Shown here: positions 57,132 to 64,000 of the stretch, piece by piece
Position numbering within the stretch: the first letter of the stretch is position 1
Layout: each line of letters starts with the position of its first letter
Origin: Pseudobdellovibrionaceae bacterium
GTDB taxonomy: Bacteria > Bdellovibrionota > Bdellovibrionia > Bdellovibrionales > Bdellovibrionaceae
Reading direction: 5' to 3'
Length of the DNA: 64,000 nucleotides
Assembly: GCA_019637955.1 (NCBI GenBank)
Contig: JAHBUS010000004.1
Span: 248,001-312,000 of the forward strand
Notes under the pieces: generated by a model
The model's input: only the letters and a program-made list of their open reading frames with translations
Database searches by the model: none
What the model was told of the DNA's origin: nothing
Made by a program: the position numbers and the translations under genes

Positions 57132-57654
57132 AAAAAGTTAAAAAGCTCTCGTCGCACGACTTTCTCCAAAAAAAGTCTACTTCTGCAAAAACTGTGGGAA
57201 CAAAAGCAGTCAGAATTCCCAACATACGTAACCAAGGCGTCCTAACTATTATCTCCCAGATTATGGATATGGATATGGAGACGAACTCGAACTTAGTTAT
57301 GCCCACCCGTTGTCGTAGCTCATGGAATAATGCTAACTTTTCAAATTTTGCTGCTTCCTCGAAGTTTCCAATTTCTCTGTACAGTTTTCCGACACTCCGA
57401 TTTGCATTGTTCGACTCAACCGCAAACCCATTTTCTTTCCAATAGACTGCTACGCTATTTGCTAGCTTGATCTGATACTCGAGCTCAGATCGGTTCGTAA
57501 ATATCTTTAGACCCTTTCGGTGCTCAAAAAAAATTGAGAGACACCCGCCAACATCAATCCAAAATCGGCCGTTCCTCCTCCAGTAAATCGAATAGAGAAA
57601 ATTTTCTGAACAATCAGGGATCCAATATCTAATGGAAAATCCATCACCGGACAA
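57106..57654 (-). CDS. Hypothetical AT-rich membrane protein, possibly frameshifted
   Basis: A 182-residue frame of no recognised family, A/T-richer than the core genes. The middle has a TPR-like helix pair (ANRSVGKLYREIGNFEEAAKFEKLALFHELR), then a hydrophobic helix (MLGILTAFVPTVFAEV). The only start available is TTG at 57654, after a stop five codons upstream, so the 5' end may also be damaged. The stop comes nine codons after a T7 run; a second frame carries the likely continuation. Confidence 0.45.
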   Translation of the reverse strand: MSGDGFSIRYWIPDCSENFLYSIYWRRNGRFWIDVGGCLSIFFEHRKGLKIFTNRSELEYQIKLANSVAVYWKENGFAVESNNANRSVGKLYREIGNFEEAAKFEKLALFHELRQRVGITKFEFVSISISIIWEIIVRTPWLRMLGILTAFVPTVFAEVDFFWRKSCDESFLTFFESSQKNT

Positions 57655-57674
57655 GGCCTTGAGATCATCTTAGC

Positions 57675-57706
57675 CGCCTTCGACGGGATGAAGTCGAAGG
57701 CGTTTT
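57675..57706 (+). terminator. Hairpin with T run, terminator-like
   Basis: CGCCTTCGAC (57675-57684) and GTCGAAGGCG (57693-57702) form a perfect 10-base stem with an 8-base loop, followed by TTTT. No plus-strand gene ends directly before it, so it may be left from a lost gene or shield the island's operon from outside transcription. Confidence 0.5.
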
Positions 57707-57825
57707 ACGAAAGGGCACGGCAAAGCCGAAGTCGATCATTCAAAGAGGACTACATCGAAAAGTGGATTAGTAGGGCAGACGATAGTGAGCTGGAGAGCGT
57801 GTTCAGCCTACTTTTTCAGCCATAA
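57688..57825 (+). CDS. Short ORF, possible gene remnant
   Basis: A 45-codon frame (MKSKAFYERARQSRSRSF at the start, SELESVFSLLFQP at the end) with reasonable codon use; the open frame extends about 30 codons further upstream without a start. No ribosome site, and a terminator-like hairpin overlaps its 5' end. It could be the carboxy-terminal remnant of a gene cut by insertion of neighbouring DNA. No family recognised. Confidence 0.25.
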   Translation: MKSKAFYERARQSRSRSFKEDYIEKWISRADDSELESVFSLLFQP

Positions 57826-57848
57826 TTCCAAAATAAGTCGTTGTATTT

Positions 57849-57878
57849 TATATAATATATTAGATAATATATTATATA
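57849..57878 (+). promoter_or_regulatory. Perfect 30-bp AT palindrome at the RHH gene start
   Basis: Arms of 14 bases (TATATAATATATTA-like, 57849-57862 and 57865-57878) mirror each other around GA. Every position pairs except the central two. The last base is the A of the ATG, leaving no space for a ribosome site. Ribbon-helix-helix proteins typically bind such AT repeats, so autorepression is likely. Confidence 0.7.
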
Positions 57879-58075
57879 TGGCGATCTCAAAACCAAAGTC
57901 TTCATTCAAGACGAAGAAAAAGGATCGGATTGAATACCGAACCGTTAGCTATCGTCTGCCGGTAAAATTGCTGGATGCCCTAGATAAACACGTTAATAAT
58001 GACAACAGCGCCTGCAGCCTCGTCACACAGATGATGGAATGGGCTCTCGGCGATCTCGAAAGGCAAAAGAAATGA
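57878..58075 (+). CDS. Ribbon-helix-helix-like small protein
   Basis: A 65-residue basic protein. The second half (YRTVSYRLPVKLLDALDKHV, then a helix SLVTQMMEWALGDL) fits a ribbon-helix-helix DNA-binding fold: a strand followed by two helices. I chose the ATG at 57878, the only ATG that gives a compact domain; a longer frame starts at 57785. It overlaps the next gene's start (ATGA), so the two products are made together. Confidence 0.65.
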   Translation: MAISKPKSSFKTKKKDRIEYRTVSYRLPVKLLDALDKHVNNDNSACSLVTQMMEWALGDLERQKK

Positions 58076-58689
58076 GCAATTCGAGACCCTCTGCTGTTTG
58101 CTACGTGCGAAGTGATGAATGGCGCGATCTTCGCGAAATGCAAATCGCCGCAATTCATACATACGCTCGAGAAAATCACATAAGCCATCTTGAAACTTTT
58201 GAAGACGTGAACGACGACGGCGCCCCGTCACTTTGCACTGCCCTAACATTCGCGAAGCAACGCCGAGTAGACTTCTTCATCCTCTGGCGTCTGGATCGTG
58301 CAGGAGAGTGTGGGAGGTCCATTGAGAAAGTTGTCGAGATGGCTTCGGACCTTTGCGCCTCGGAGGTGAGATTTGTCTGCCTTCAGGATCATCTCGACTC
58401 TGAGCAGTCGGCCAAGGTCTTCCTGAGATTCCTGGTTCAAGCCGTCGCGCACGCAGCCCGTCTTATTAAAGGAGAACGCGTAAGCCATGCACTGAAAACG
58501 GCACGAGCGCTTGGAGAACCAGTTGGACGACCTTCATCCCGGGACGACGAACAAATACTTGAACTACGACGACAGGGTCACTCGCTACGCGAGATCGCCC
58601 TGCAGACTGGAGTGTCTATCTGGGCGGTCCAACGAGCCATCAAGCGATGGGCTGACGCCCAGGACGAAGGTCCAAACGCGGCACGTTAG
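58072..58689 (+). CDS. Degenerate serine recombinase family protein
   Basis: A 205-residue resolvase-like protein. The amino-terminal YVRSDEWRDLREMQ corresponds to the serine-recombinase start, but Arg and Ser are adjacent instead of one residue apart. LWRLDRAGECGRS stands where LDRLSRS is usual. Later blocks (FVCLQDHLDSEQSAKVFLRFL; LIKGERVSHALKTARALGEPVGRP) and a carboxy-terminal helix-turn-helix (HSLREIALQTGVSIWAVQRAI) are conserved. Either a divergent recombinase or a DNA-binding relic; it lies between the RHH gene and CBASS. Confidence 0.72.
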   Translation: MSNSRPSAVCYVRSDEWRDLREMQIAAIHTYARENHISHLETFEDVNDDGAPSLCTALTFAKQRRVDFFILWRLDRAGECGRSIEKVVEMASDLCASEVRFVCLQDHLDSEQSAKVFLRFLVQAVAHAARLIKGERVSHALKTARALGEPVGRPSSRDDEQILELRRQGHSLREIALQTGVSIWAVQRAIKRWADAQDEGPNAAR

Positions 58690-58795
58690 TTTCTGTTTTT
58701 TGTAACGCGGGCTTGCACTCTTTCGCATATTGGTGGTGAAATTATCTCGACTAGACGAACGTCGACTCGAAATTTCTGTCGCAAGGAGGCACAGG

Positions 58796-59965
58796 ATGTT
58801 CGGCGAAAGCACCACAACCCTTAGTTTTTCAACCGTTCCGAGCCACTACCGAGAGTTCAGCGACGATTTGCTCCTCGCTCAGATATGTCAGACGATTGGG
58901 CTGCCGAAGCACATGCACGACGACGCTGTCTCACGATATGAGGCTGTCGGAAAATGGCTCGCCGCAGATCCGCTTCTCCGCACGGCGAAGGTCCGGATCT
59001 ACCCGCAGGGCTCTTTGGCGATCGGAACAACCAATCGCCCCCTGAAGTTTGCCGAGTTCGACCTCGACGCCGTCGGCGAATGCGACCTCGATGTCGGGCC
59101 CCTTGAGATGCTCAACATCTACGAAGCTCGTCTCCGCGCAAACGCGACCTATGACCGAATCCTCGAACGGAAAAACCGCTGCCTCCGTCTCAATTATAAG
59201 AACAACTTCCACATCGACGTTCTCCCCGCGAAACCGAACTTCGATCTCCCGCACGGGTGCGTCCTGGTGCCCGATCGCGAACTGAAATGCTGGAAACACT
59301 CGGCGCCTAAAGGCTTTGCCCACTGGATTCAGGGGCGCTATCGGATCACGTTGGTCAAAAATTTTAGCGAGGTCCGCGATTATGTCGAACCCGCACCCGG
59401 CCATCAAGAACAGAAGGAAAAGTTCGTCCTTCAACTGGTGATCCAACTCATCAAGCGCGCCCGCGATGTCGAGTTCGAGGATCGCTGCGAACTTGCACCC
59501 GTGAGTATCGTTCTGACGACTTTGGCAGGCGAGCTTTACCATGGGGAGGTCACGGTCGCGAGCGCGGTCTCCAACTTCCTGCTTCGCCTACAGCACAAAA
59601 TTAAAATTGAAGGAATTCGCGGACCGTTAAAGGTTCACAACCCGGCAAACCAGCACGAGTTGTTAAGCGAACGTTGGGAGAAAAATCCCGAGGCATACGA
59701 AGCATTCTTGGTTTGGGTGCATGACTTCGCCGAAGTGTGGGAAACCTTCATCGAGTCGAAGGGTATTCACGCCAAGGCGAGAATTTTGGAAAGCCTCTTT
59801 GGTGATCCCGTGAAGGGCGTCGTACTCGACGAAGTGAAACGCTTTGAGGCTGCTCGAGCCACAAGCTCACTCCACGTCGCGGGTTCAGGCAGCCTCATCA
59901 TCGGATCTTCGGCGGCCGCTGGTCTGCGCCCCGTCCAAAAGAACACCTTCTTCGGTGACTTATGA
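58796..59965 (+). CDS. CBASS CD-NTase (cGAS/DncV-like nucleotidyltransferase)
   Basis: A 389-residue nucleotidyltransferase that should make a cyclic di- or trinucleotide alarm signal upon phage infection. The catalytic block is PQGSLAIGT (GS at 72-73), FDLD gives D89 and D91, and HIDVLP gives D141: a complete metal triad. The carboxy terminus is NTFFGDL. I chose the ATG at 58796, six bases after AAGGAGG; an upstream open frame has no such site. It overlaps the E2 gene (ATGA). Product and clade cannot be fixed by eye. Confidence 0.92.
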   Translation: MFGESTTTLSFSTVPSHYREFSDDLLLAQICQTIGLPKHMHDDAVSRYEAVGKWLAADPLLRTAKVRIYPQGSLAIGTTNRPLKFAEFDLDAVGECDLDVGPLEMLNIYEARLRANATYDRILERKNRCLRLNYKNNFHIDVLPAKPNFDLPHGCVLVPDRELKCWKHSAPKGFAHWIQGRYRITLVKNFSEVRDYVEPAPGHQEQKEKFVLQLVIQLIKRARDVEFEDRCELAPVSIVLTTLAGELYHGEVTVASAVSNFLLRLQHKIKIEGIRGPLKVHNPANQHELLSERWEKNPEAYEAFLVWVHDFAEVWETFIESKGIHAKARILESLFGDPVKGVVLDEVKRFEAARATSSLHVAGSGSLIIGSSAAAGLRPVQKNTFFGDL

Positions 59966-60402
59966 GCGGACCGGCACATCAACCCAGACGACGCGTTCCG
60001 GCTGCAATGCAGGCGCTGACCATGAAACAGAAGTGGCCGTCCCTCAAAATGTGCTCTCTGAAAGCGGGAAAAATCATCTGGCGGGGAAAAATTCAGCCGA
60101 CGCCGATCAGCCAAGAGTATGAGGTCGAGTTTCGTTTTCGCATGAACGAAGCTCCCGTCATCAAAGTGCTATCGCCCAAGTTGGAGTTGGCGAAAGGTGC
60201 AGAAAAGCTCCCGCACGTTTACGAAGGCGATCATCTTTGTCTGTATTACCCCCGCTTCCGGGAATGGACGAGCGCTAAACAGGTCGCCGATACGCTCGTT
60301 CCTTGGACCTGTCTCTGGCTCTTTCATTACGAGATCTGGGTTCTGACCGGAGAATGGCATGGCGGCGGGAAGCATCCGTCCGTGGGGCGCCGTAATGAAT
60401 AA
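59962..60402 (+). CDS. CBASS E2-like conjugation protein (type II-short)
   Basis: A 146-residue protein with the pattern of the prokaryotic E2-like family of short type II CBASS: YEVEFRFRMNEAPVIKVLSPKL, LCLYYPRFREW, LVPWTCLWLFHYEIW and TGEWHGGGKHPS. Cys117 in PWTCLW is the candidate thioester residue. There is no E1/JAB gene, which is what makes it 'short'. In this system E2 is known to bind and modify the CD-NTase carboxy terminus. Start and stop overlap both neighbours. Confidence 0.85.
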   Translation: MSGPAHQPRRRVPAAMQALTMKQKWPSLKMCSLKAGKIIWRGKIQPTPISQEYEVEFRFRMNEAPVIKVLSPKLELAKGAEKLPHVYEGDHLCLYYPRFREWTSAKQVADTLVPWTCLWLFHYEIWVLTGEWHGGGKHPSVGRRNE

Positions 60403-61537
60403 GAGAAAATCACGGAAGCCCATCAGCGAGAAAACTAAAATCAAGCTTTGGATGCGGGCAGGAGGACGTTGCCAATATGAGGGCTGCAACGCGCCTCTCT
60501 GGCAAGACGACGTTACTATGACCAAAATGAACAAGGCCTATCTGGCCCACATCGTCGCGGATAGTCCGCGCGGAAAACGCGGACATAAGGTGCTGTCGCG
60601 GAAGCTGGCTACCGATTTCAATAACCTCATGCTCCTCTGCGATACGCACCATCGACTTATTGACGTCGAAGCACCCGAAGCCCACTCCGTCGACCGCCTG
60701 GCCCAGATGAAAGAGATCCATGAACAAAGGATCGAGGCCCAGACGAGCGTCCATTTCGACAGAAAAACCGAGATCCTTCTTTATGGAGCCAATATCGGTG
60801 CGCAAGCCGCTCCGCTTTCCTACTCAAAAGCCGCCTTGGCCATTTCTCCTCATCGTTACCCTGTGAGTCCTGCCGGGATCTCGTTGAGCATGAAAAACAG
60901 TTCGTTCCGTGAAACCGATGATACATTTTGGGCACTAGAAAAAGAGAATCTCCAGCGCCTCTTTGACCAGCGTGTTCGCCCCCTGGTCATCGACGGCACC
61001 ATCAAGCACCTTTCGGTGTTCGGCCTGGCTCCGCAGCCCTTATTGGTTTTACTTGGCTCTCTAATCACCGACATCAACGAAGCTGATGTCTTTCAACTTC
61101 ACCGAGAACCATCGGGCTGGAATTGGCCAGACATCAAAGCAACCAAGGCTTTTACAGTTGAAGAGCCAACGGCCTTCAACAAACCACCCGCCCTCGTTCT
61201 GTCTCTGAGCGCGGACATTGCCGATCAACGCATCTCTGACGCCTTGGGTGAAGGCAACTACTCGCTGTGGAAAGTAACGACGCAAGCTCCTCACATTGAT
61301 TTTTTGAAAAGCCCTGAACAGCTTCGACATTTTCGCTCCCTCATGCGGACTCTGCTAAACAAAATAAAGATGAAACACGGCGAGGGCCACCATATCCATC
61401 TGTTCCCGGCCGCGCCGGTCGCTGTCTGCGTTGAGCTTGGACGAGTAAGGATGCCGAAAGCAGATCTGCCTTTCAGAATTTACGACCAGCTTTGGAAGGG
61501 TCAAAAGACCGGATTTTTTCCGGCCCTGGATCTATGA
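60395..61537 (+). CDS. cap5: Cap5-type HNH-SAVED CBASS effector
   Basis: A 380-residue effector. The amino-terminal HNH nuclease has zinc Cys (RCQYEGC, 26 and 31; LCDTHH at 81-86) and AHIVADSPRG with the catalytic His52. A SAVED domain follows from about 165 (HLSVFGLAPQPLLVLLGSLI; HHIHLFPAAPVAVCVELGR), which senses the cyclic nucleotide and triggers DNA degradation. The ATG at 60395 overlaps the E2 3' end by eight bases; an upstream in-frame ATG (60359) is possible. Length is normal for Cap5. Confidence 0.93.
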   Translation: MNKRKSRKPISEKTKIKLWMRAGGRCQYEGCNAPLWQDDVTMTKMNKAYLAHIVADSPRGKRGHKVLSRKLATDFNNLMLLCDTHHRLIDVEAPEAHSVDRLAQMKEIHEQRIEAQTSVHFDRKTEILLYGANIGAQAAPLSYSKAALAISPHRYPVSPAGISLSMKNSSFRETDDTFWALEKENLQRLFDQRVRPLVIDGTIKHLSVFGLAPQPLLVLLGSLITDINEADVFQLHREPSGWNWPDIKATKAFTVEEPTAFNKPPALVLSLSADIADQRISDALGEGNYSLWKVTTQAPHIDFLKSPEQLRHFRSLMRTLLNKIKMKHGEGHHIHLFPAAPVAVCVELGRVRMPKADLPFRIYDQLWKGQKTGFFPALDL

Positions 61538-61565
61538 AAATTTGAATCAACCAAGGAGGAAGCCC

Positions 61566-61769
61566 ATGGCAAAATATAACCGAAATAGCGGCAACGCGTG
61601 GACGACAGGTGAGGTTAAACAAGTCAGAGACCTTGCCAAGCAAAACACGCCGACAAGAGTTATCGGCCTGAAGCTGGGCCGAACGGAGGACGCCGTGCGT
61701 ACTCGCGCTTCTCAAGAGGGTATTTCGCTGAAACCCACCAATCAAAGCCCTTATAACAGGAAGAAGTAA
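61566..61769 (+). CDS. Small SANT/HTH-like protein downstream of CBASS
   Basis: A 67-residue basic protein: MAKYNRNSGNAWTTGEVKQV, then ARQ-like LAKQNTPTRVIGLKLGRTEDAVRTRASQEGISLKP, a three-helix SANT/Myb-like DNA-binding pattern. The end is YNRKK. A strong ribosome site (AAGGAGG) and 28 bases to cap5 suggest operon membership. I recall similar short proteins annotated only as hypothetical. Its stop overlaps the next gene (TAATG). Function unknown, probably regulatory. Confidence 0.8.
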   Translation: MAKYNRNSGNAWTTGEVKQVRDLAKQNTPTRVIGLKLGRTEDAVRTRASQEGISLKPTNQSPYNRKK

Positions 61770-62617
61770 TGACCGACCTCCCTGAGCATGAAGTGGGCAA
61801 GGAACAGGTAAAGCGAGAGTTAGACGCTGCCCTTTCGGGAGGCAGCGGCCCGAAGCTTGCCCGGTTCGCGCTCGCTGTCCTTAGCGGCGCAGTTCCCTAT
61901 GCCGGAGGCCTAATAGGCGCCGCCGGAGGCGCCTGGTCTGAGAAGGAAAATGAACGTTTTCAGCGCATCCTCAAGGCCTGGTTAAAACTTCAAGAGGACG
62001 AGATTAAAGAAATTGGTCAAACCCTTGTGGAAGTGATGGCCCGTCTCGATCAGCAAGACGAAAAGGTTCAACTGCGAATCGAGAGCGCCGAATACATGAA
62101 GATACTGAAGAAGTGTTTTCGTGACTGGTCGGCCGCCGAAAGTGAAGAGAAGCGCATCTTGATCCGAAACCTCTTAGTCAACGCCGCCTCGCCGGGAATC
62201 ACCCCTGACGATATCATTCGGTTGTTCATTGAATGGATTGGCCGATACAGCGAACTACACTTCAAAGTCATTCGTGCTGTTTATAACCATGACGGCATTA
62301 CAAGGGCTGAAATCTGGGAACAGATACATGGTAATAACGTAAGCGAAAACTCTGCCGAGGCGGACCTCTTCAAAATCATCATCCATGATTTAAGCGTTGG
62401 CCACATCATCCGTCAGCATCGTGAAGTCGATTACAATGGGAACTTTGTCAGGCAGCCCCCAAAACGGGCACCAAAAGGCTCCGGTCGATCTTCAACTTAT
62501 ACTTCCGCCTTCGACGGAGAGAAACAATACGAGCTGACTGGCCTTGGACAACAATTCGTTCATTACACGATGGACGAGGTCATCACGAAGATTGCGGGCG
62601 GCAAAGCTAGTCTTTAG
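61769..62617 (+). CDS. Hypothetical protein with glycine-rich hydrophobic segment
   Basis: A 282-residue protein with no domain name I can give. Residues about 30-56 (LARFALAVLSGAVPYAGGLIGAAGG) form a Gly/Ala-rich hydrophobic hairpin like those of membrane-inserting effectors. Residues about 60-130 are charged helices (MARLDQQDEKVQLRIESAEYMK). The rest includes a winged-helix-like HDGITRAEIWEQI. It starts on the last base of the previous gene. Effector, antitoxin or regulator are all possible; its position after Cap5 makes defence likely. Confidence 0.8.
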   Translation: MTDLPEHEVGKEQVKRELDAALSGGSGPKLARFALAVLSGAVPYAGGLIGAAGGAWSEKENERFQRILKAWLKLQEDEIKEIGQTLVEVMARLDQQDEKVQLRIESAEYMKILKKCFRDWSAAESEEKRILIRNLLVNAASPGITPDDIIRLFIEWIGRYSELHFKVIRAVYNHDGITRAEIWEQIHGNNVSENSAEADLFKIIIHDLSVGHIIRQHREVDYNGNFVRQPPKRAPKGSGRSSTYTSAFDGEKQYELTGLGQQFVHYTMDEVITKIAGGKASL

Positions 62618-62711
62618 TTTGTAACAAACGGTGTTCCGGAATGCCGTGAACCACCAACGAAGCTTGTCCCGCCGGCCAAAAGCGCAAGGTTTGATCGAAT
62701 TCAAACTGAAA

Positions 62712-63467
62712 CTATTGTTGTGGCCGAACGTTACCAAAAGCTGTGAGTAACTCATTGTACATCTGATCGACAACCAAATCTTTTCCACCATCGTTGACTC
62801 TATTCACAAGCTCTCCGACTGGAATTTCGCCCTGATTCAACAAATGCACATGTTGGTATGCCTGACCACGCTCCCGAGAAATAAACGCTTTGAGGTAGTC
62901 AAAATCGAGATCCGATGGGCACCATTCAGTTCCGGCTCCGCGAATAACGAATTTGACGACACTTTCCACCGCGTATCGGAAATCTTCAAATCCCGCCGTG
63001 CTGCTTCCGGGACTATAAAAAATTGGCGAAATGTCGTGCTTGCCAAAATACTCTCCGCGAACCCTCGAAATAATAAGCCGGAAATAGGATTTCAAAAACA
63101 TTCGCTCAAATGTTTCATCGTCACTATCGAAATTCATGTCGGCACCGGGACCAAACCTAAGAACGCGCCCTCGCCAGTTCGTTTCCAACCGACTTTCCAT
63201 CTTATCAATTCTGTTACTACCCCTCAGGGCTTCCAGGCTTAAGAACGGGTCGACAAACGTTTGATCAAGACTCAACCCCTTTCGCATCAGAAAGTCGCGC
63301 AAATCATCTTCGCGATCCAAACTCAGGCCTACAACCACAACAGACCGTCTTTTGCGAATTTCCTTATCGTGAAAGTTCTGAGGATCAACCATGATCTCAA
63401 AGCCTGAACTGATATTGTTGCTCTGAAGGAATTTTGTCATTTCGGCCAAAATTGTAGACCGTCTCAT
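62712..63467 (-). CDS. Hypothetical protein coupled to an AbiGi-like gene
   Basis: A 251-residue soluble protein of no recognised family. The start reads MRRSTILAEMTKFLQSNN; a middle part has VVVVGLSLDREDDLRDFL and FLSLEALRGSNRIDKMESRLE. No signal or membrane segment. It overlaps the AbiGi-like stop (TAATG), so the two form an operon facing the CBASS genes. By position it may be the toxin or partner of the AbiGi-like protein; this is inference only. Confidence 0.65.
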   Translation of the reverse strand: MRRSTILAEMTKFLQSNNISSGFEIMVDPQNFHDKEIRKRRSVVVVGLSLDREDDLRDFLMRKGLSLDQTFVDPFLSLEALRGSNRIDKMESRLETNWRGRVLRFGPGADMNFDSDDETFERMFLKSYFRLIISRVRGEYFGKHDISPIFYSPGSSTAGFEDFRYAVESVVKFVIRGAGTEWCPSDLDFDYLKAFISRERGQAYQHVHLLNQGEIPVGELVNRVNDGGKDLVVDQMYNELLTAFGNVRPQQ

Positions 63468-64000
63468 TACTGCTCCCCAAGTGAGGACTCGCCTCTCGAT
63501 CTCAGCCTATACATATCTTTTGCTGTTATTAGCCCCACTCCATGGCGAACAAGGGCTCGGAGTTTCGGAAACTTATCAGACAAGAAGGATCTTTCCGGGA
63601 CCAGAATGTATGCAAGATCATCAAGCGTGATTTTGATTTCTTCGACGGCTCGCCACTCACGTTCTTCATATATTGACTCGAATAGCTCCGAATTGTCGGT
63701 CGGATCAATTCTGCCGACTGGGCCAAGTCGAGTTGGAATTTTCACGAAGTCCGCTAACCTGACATCACGCTCAAATAACTCCCAGAAACGCTTCGTTTCC
63801 CCTTCACGCCTGAGTATCGCTTCGTCAATGTGGGGATAGTAAAGAACCGGCTTCAGCTTATCAAAAAAGGGGCTTTCATTGACCTTGCCTCTCTTGACAC
63901 CAATTCCGATATCCCCATACTTGCTCATGTGAATCGGAAGACTTCCAATCGGAATATCGCAAAAGCATAGTGCCTTAGGCTCACTAACGAAATACTCTTC
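63467..64000 (-). CDS. AbiGi-like abortive infection protein, 5'-truncated by window edge
   Basis: The frame stays open from the stop at 63467 to the right edge, giving 177 residues without a start. The edge part reads ALCFCDIPIGSLPIHMSKYG, then GIGVKRGKVN, PVLYYPH, and late EEREWRAVEEIKI: the block order of the AbiGi family, the antitoxin-like partner in the AbiG abortive-infection system. A Met at 63928 is internal. The coupled downstream gene is not AbiGii by eye. Confidence 0.6.
   Translation of the reverse strand, partial: EEYFVSEPKALCFCDIPIGSLPIHMSKYGDIGIGVKRGKVNESPFFDKLKPVLYYPHIDEAILRREGETKRFWELFERDVRLADFVKIPTRLGPVGRIDPTDNSELFESIYEEREWRAVEEIKITLDDLAYILVPERSFLSDKFPKLRALVRHGVGLITAKDMYRLRSRGESSLGEQ

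Overview
The window is GC-rich, densely packed Gram-negative chromosomal DNA: lipoprotein signal peptides, an M1 aminopeptidase lipoprotein, a DUF4105 envelope protein, many ATGA or TAATG gene overlaps and several one- and two-component regulators. I infer a proteobacterium in the broad sense, possibly of the Bdellovibrionota. The assignment is weak because no rRNA or other marker gene is present. I saw no tRNA, rRNA, CRISPR array or insertion sequence. There is no gene-free stretch longer than about 300 bases.

Region 1 (1-6.2 kb) is a DNA-repair block: the end of an ATP-dependent DNA ligase, a ligase-associated Lhr-type helicase, the phosphoesterase PdeM and an Fpg/Nei-type glycosylase whose zinc finger has lost its cysteines. 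A convergent PA0069-type radical SAM gene follows. Region 2 (6.3-24.9 kb) holds a thioesterase / sensor kinase / LuxR regulator / YaeQ operon, a MarR-DUF1398 pair under a 34-bp palindrome, yjdM, a TPR protein with an aminopeptidase, an MFS exporter, oxidoreductases, an MHYT hybrid kinase, DoxX and MBL-fold proteins, and azlCD. Region 3 (25-42.6 kb) holds small regulator-led operons (ArsR with a double SRPBCC protein; TetR with VOC, YCII and SnoaL proteins; ArsR with an SDR), each with palindromic operator candidates. It also carries radD, katG, a DUF3015-DUF4105 pair and a KefB-type antiporter.

Region 4 (42.6-55.6 kb) starts with a membrane-anchored helicase IV homologue split by one in-frame TAG. 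A BigR-type repressor follows, divergent from a persulfide/sulfite operon (rhodanese, two YeeE/YedE halves, TauE, persulfide dioxygenase, DUF2892). Next come a SbtA-SbtB bicarbonate module with a divergent LysR regulator, a PepSY / cytochrome b561 / membrane-tethered LuxR group, VIT and DUF4010 membrane proteins, and an AtoE transporter.

Region 5 (55.6-64 kb) is accessory DNA with a more mixed base composition. It contains a cysteine-free protein resembling repeated carboxymuconolactone-decarboxylase domains and an AT-rich membrane protein that appears frameshifted at a T7 run. A ribbon-helix-helix gene under a perfect AT palindrome overlaps a degenerate serine-recombinase homologue. A CBASS anti-phage operon of the 'type II-short' kind follows: CD-NTase, E2-like protein and HNH-SAVED effector Cap5. 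Two further same-strand genes (a 67-aa SANT/HTH-like protein and a 282-aa protein with a glycine-rich hydrophobic segment) look like an undescribed add-on. An AbiGi-like gene cut by the window edge and an unknown partner lie beyond on the other strand. Together these form a defence island, and it is the most interesting part of the window.
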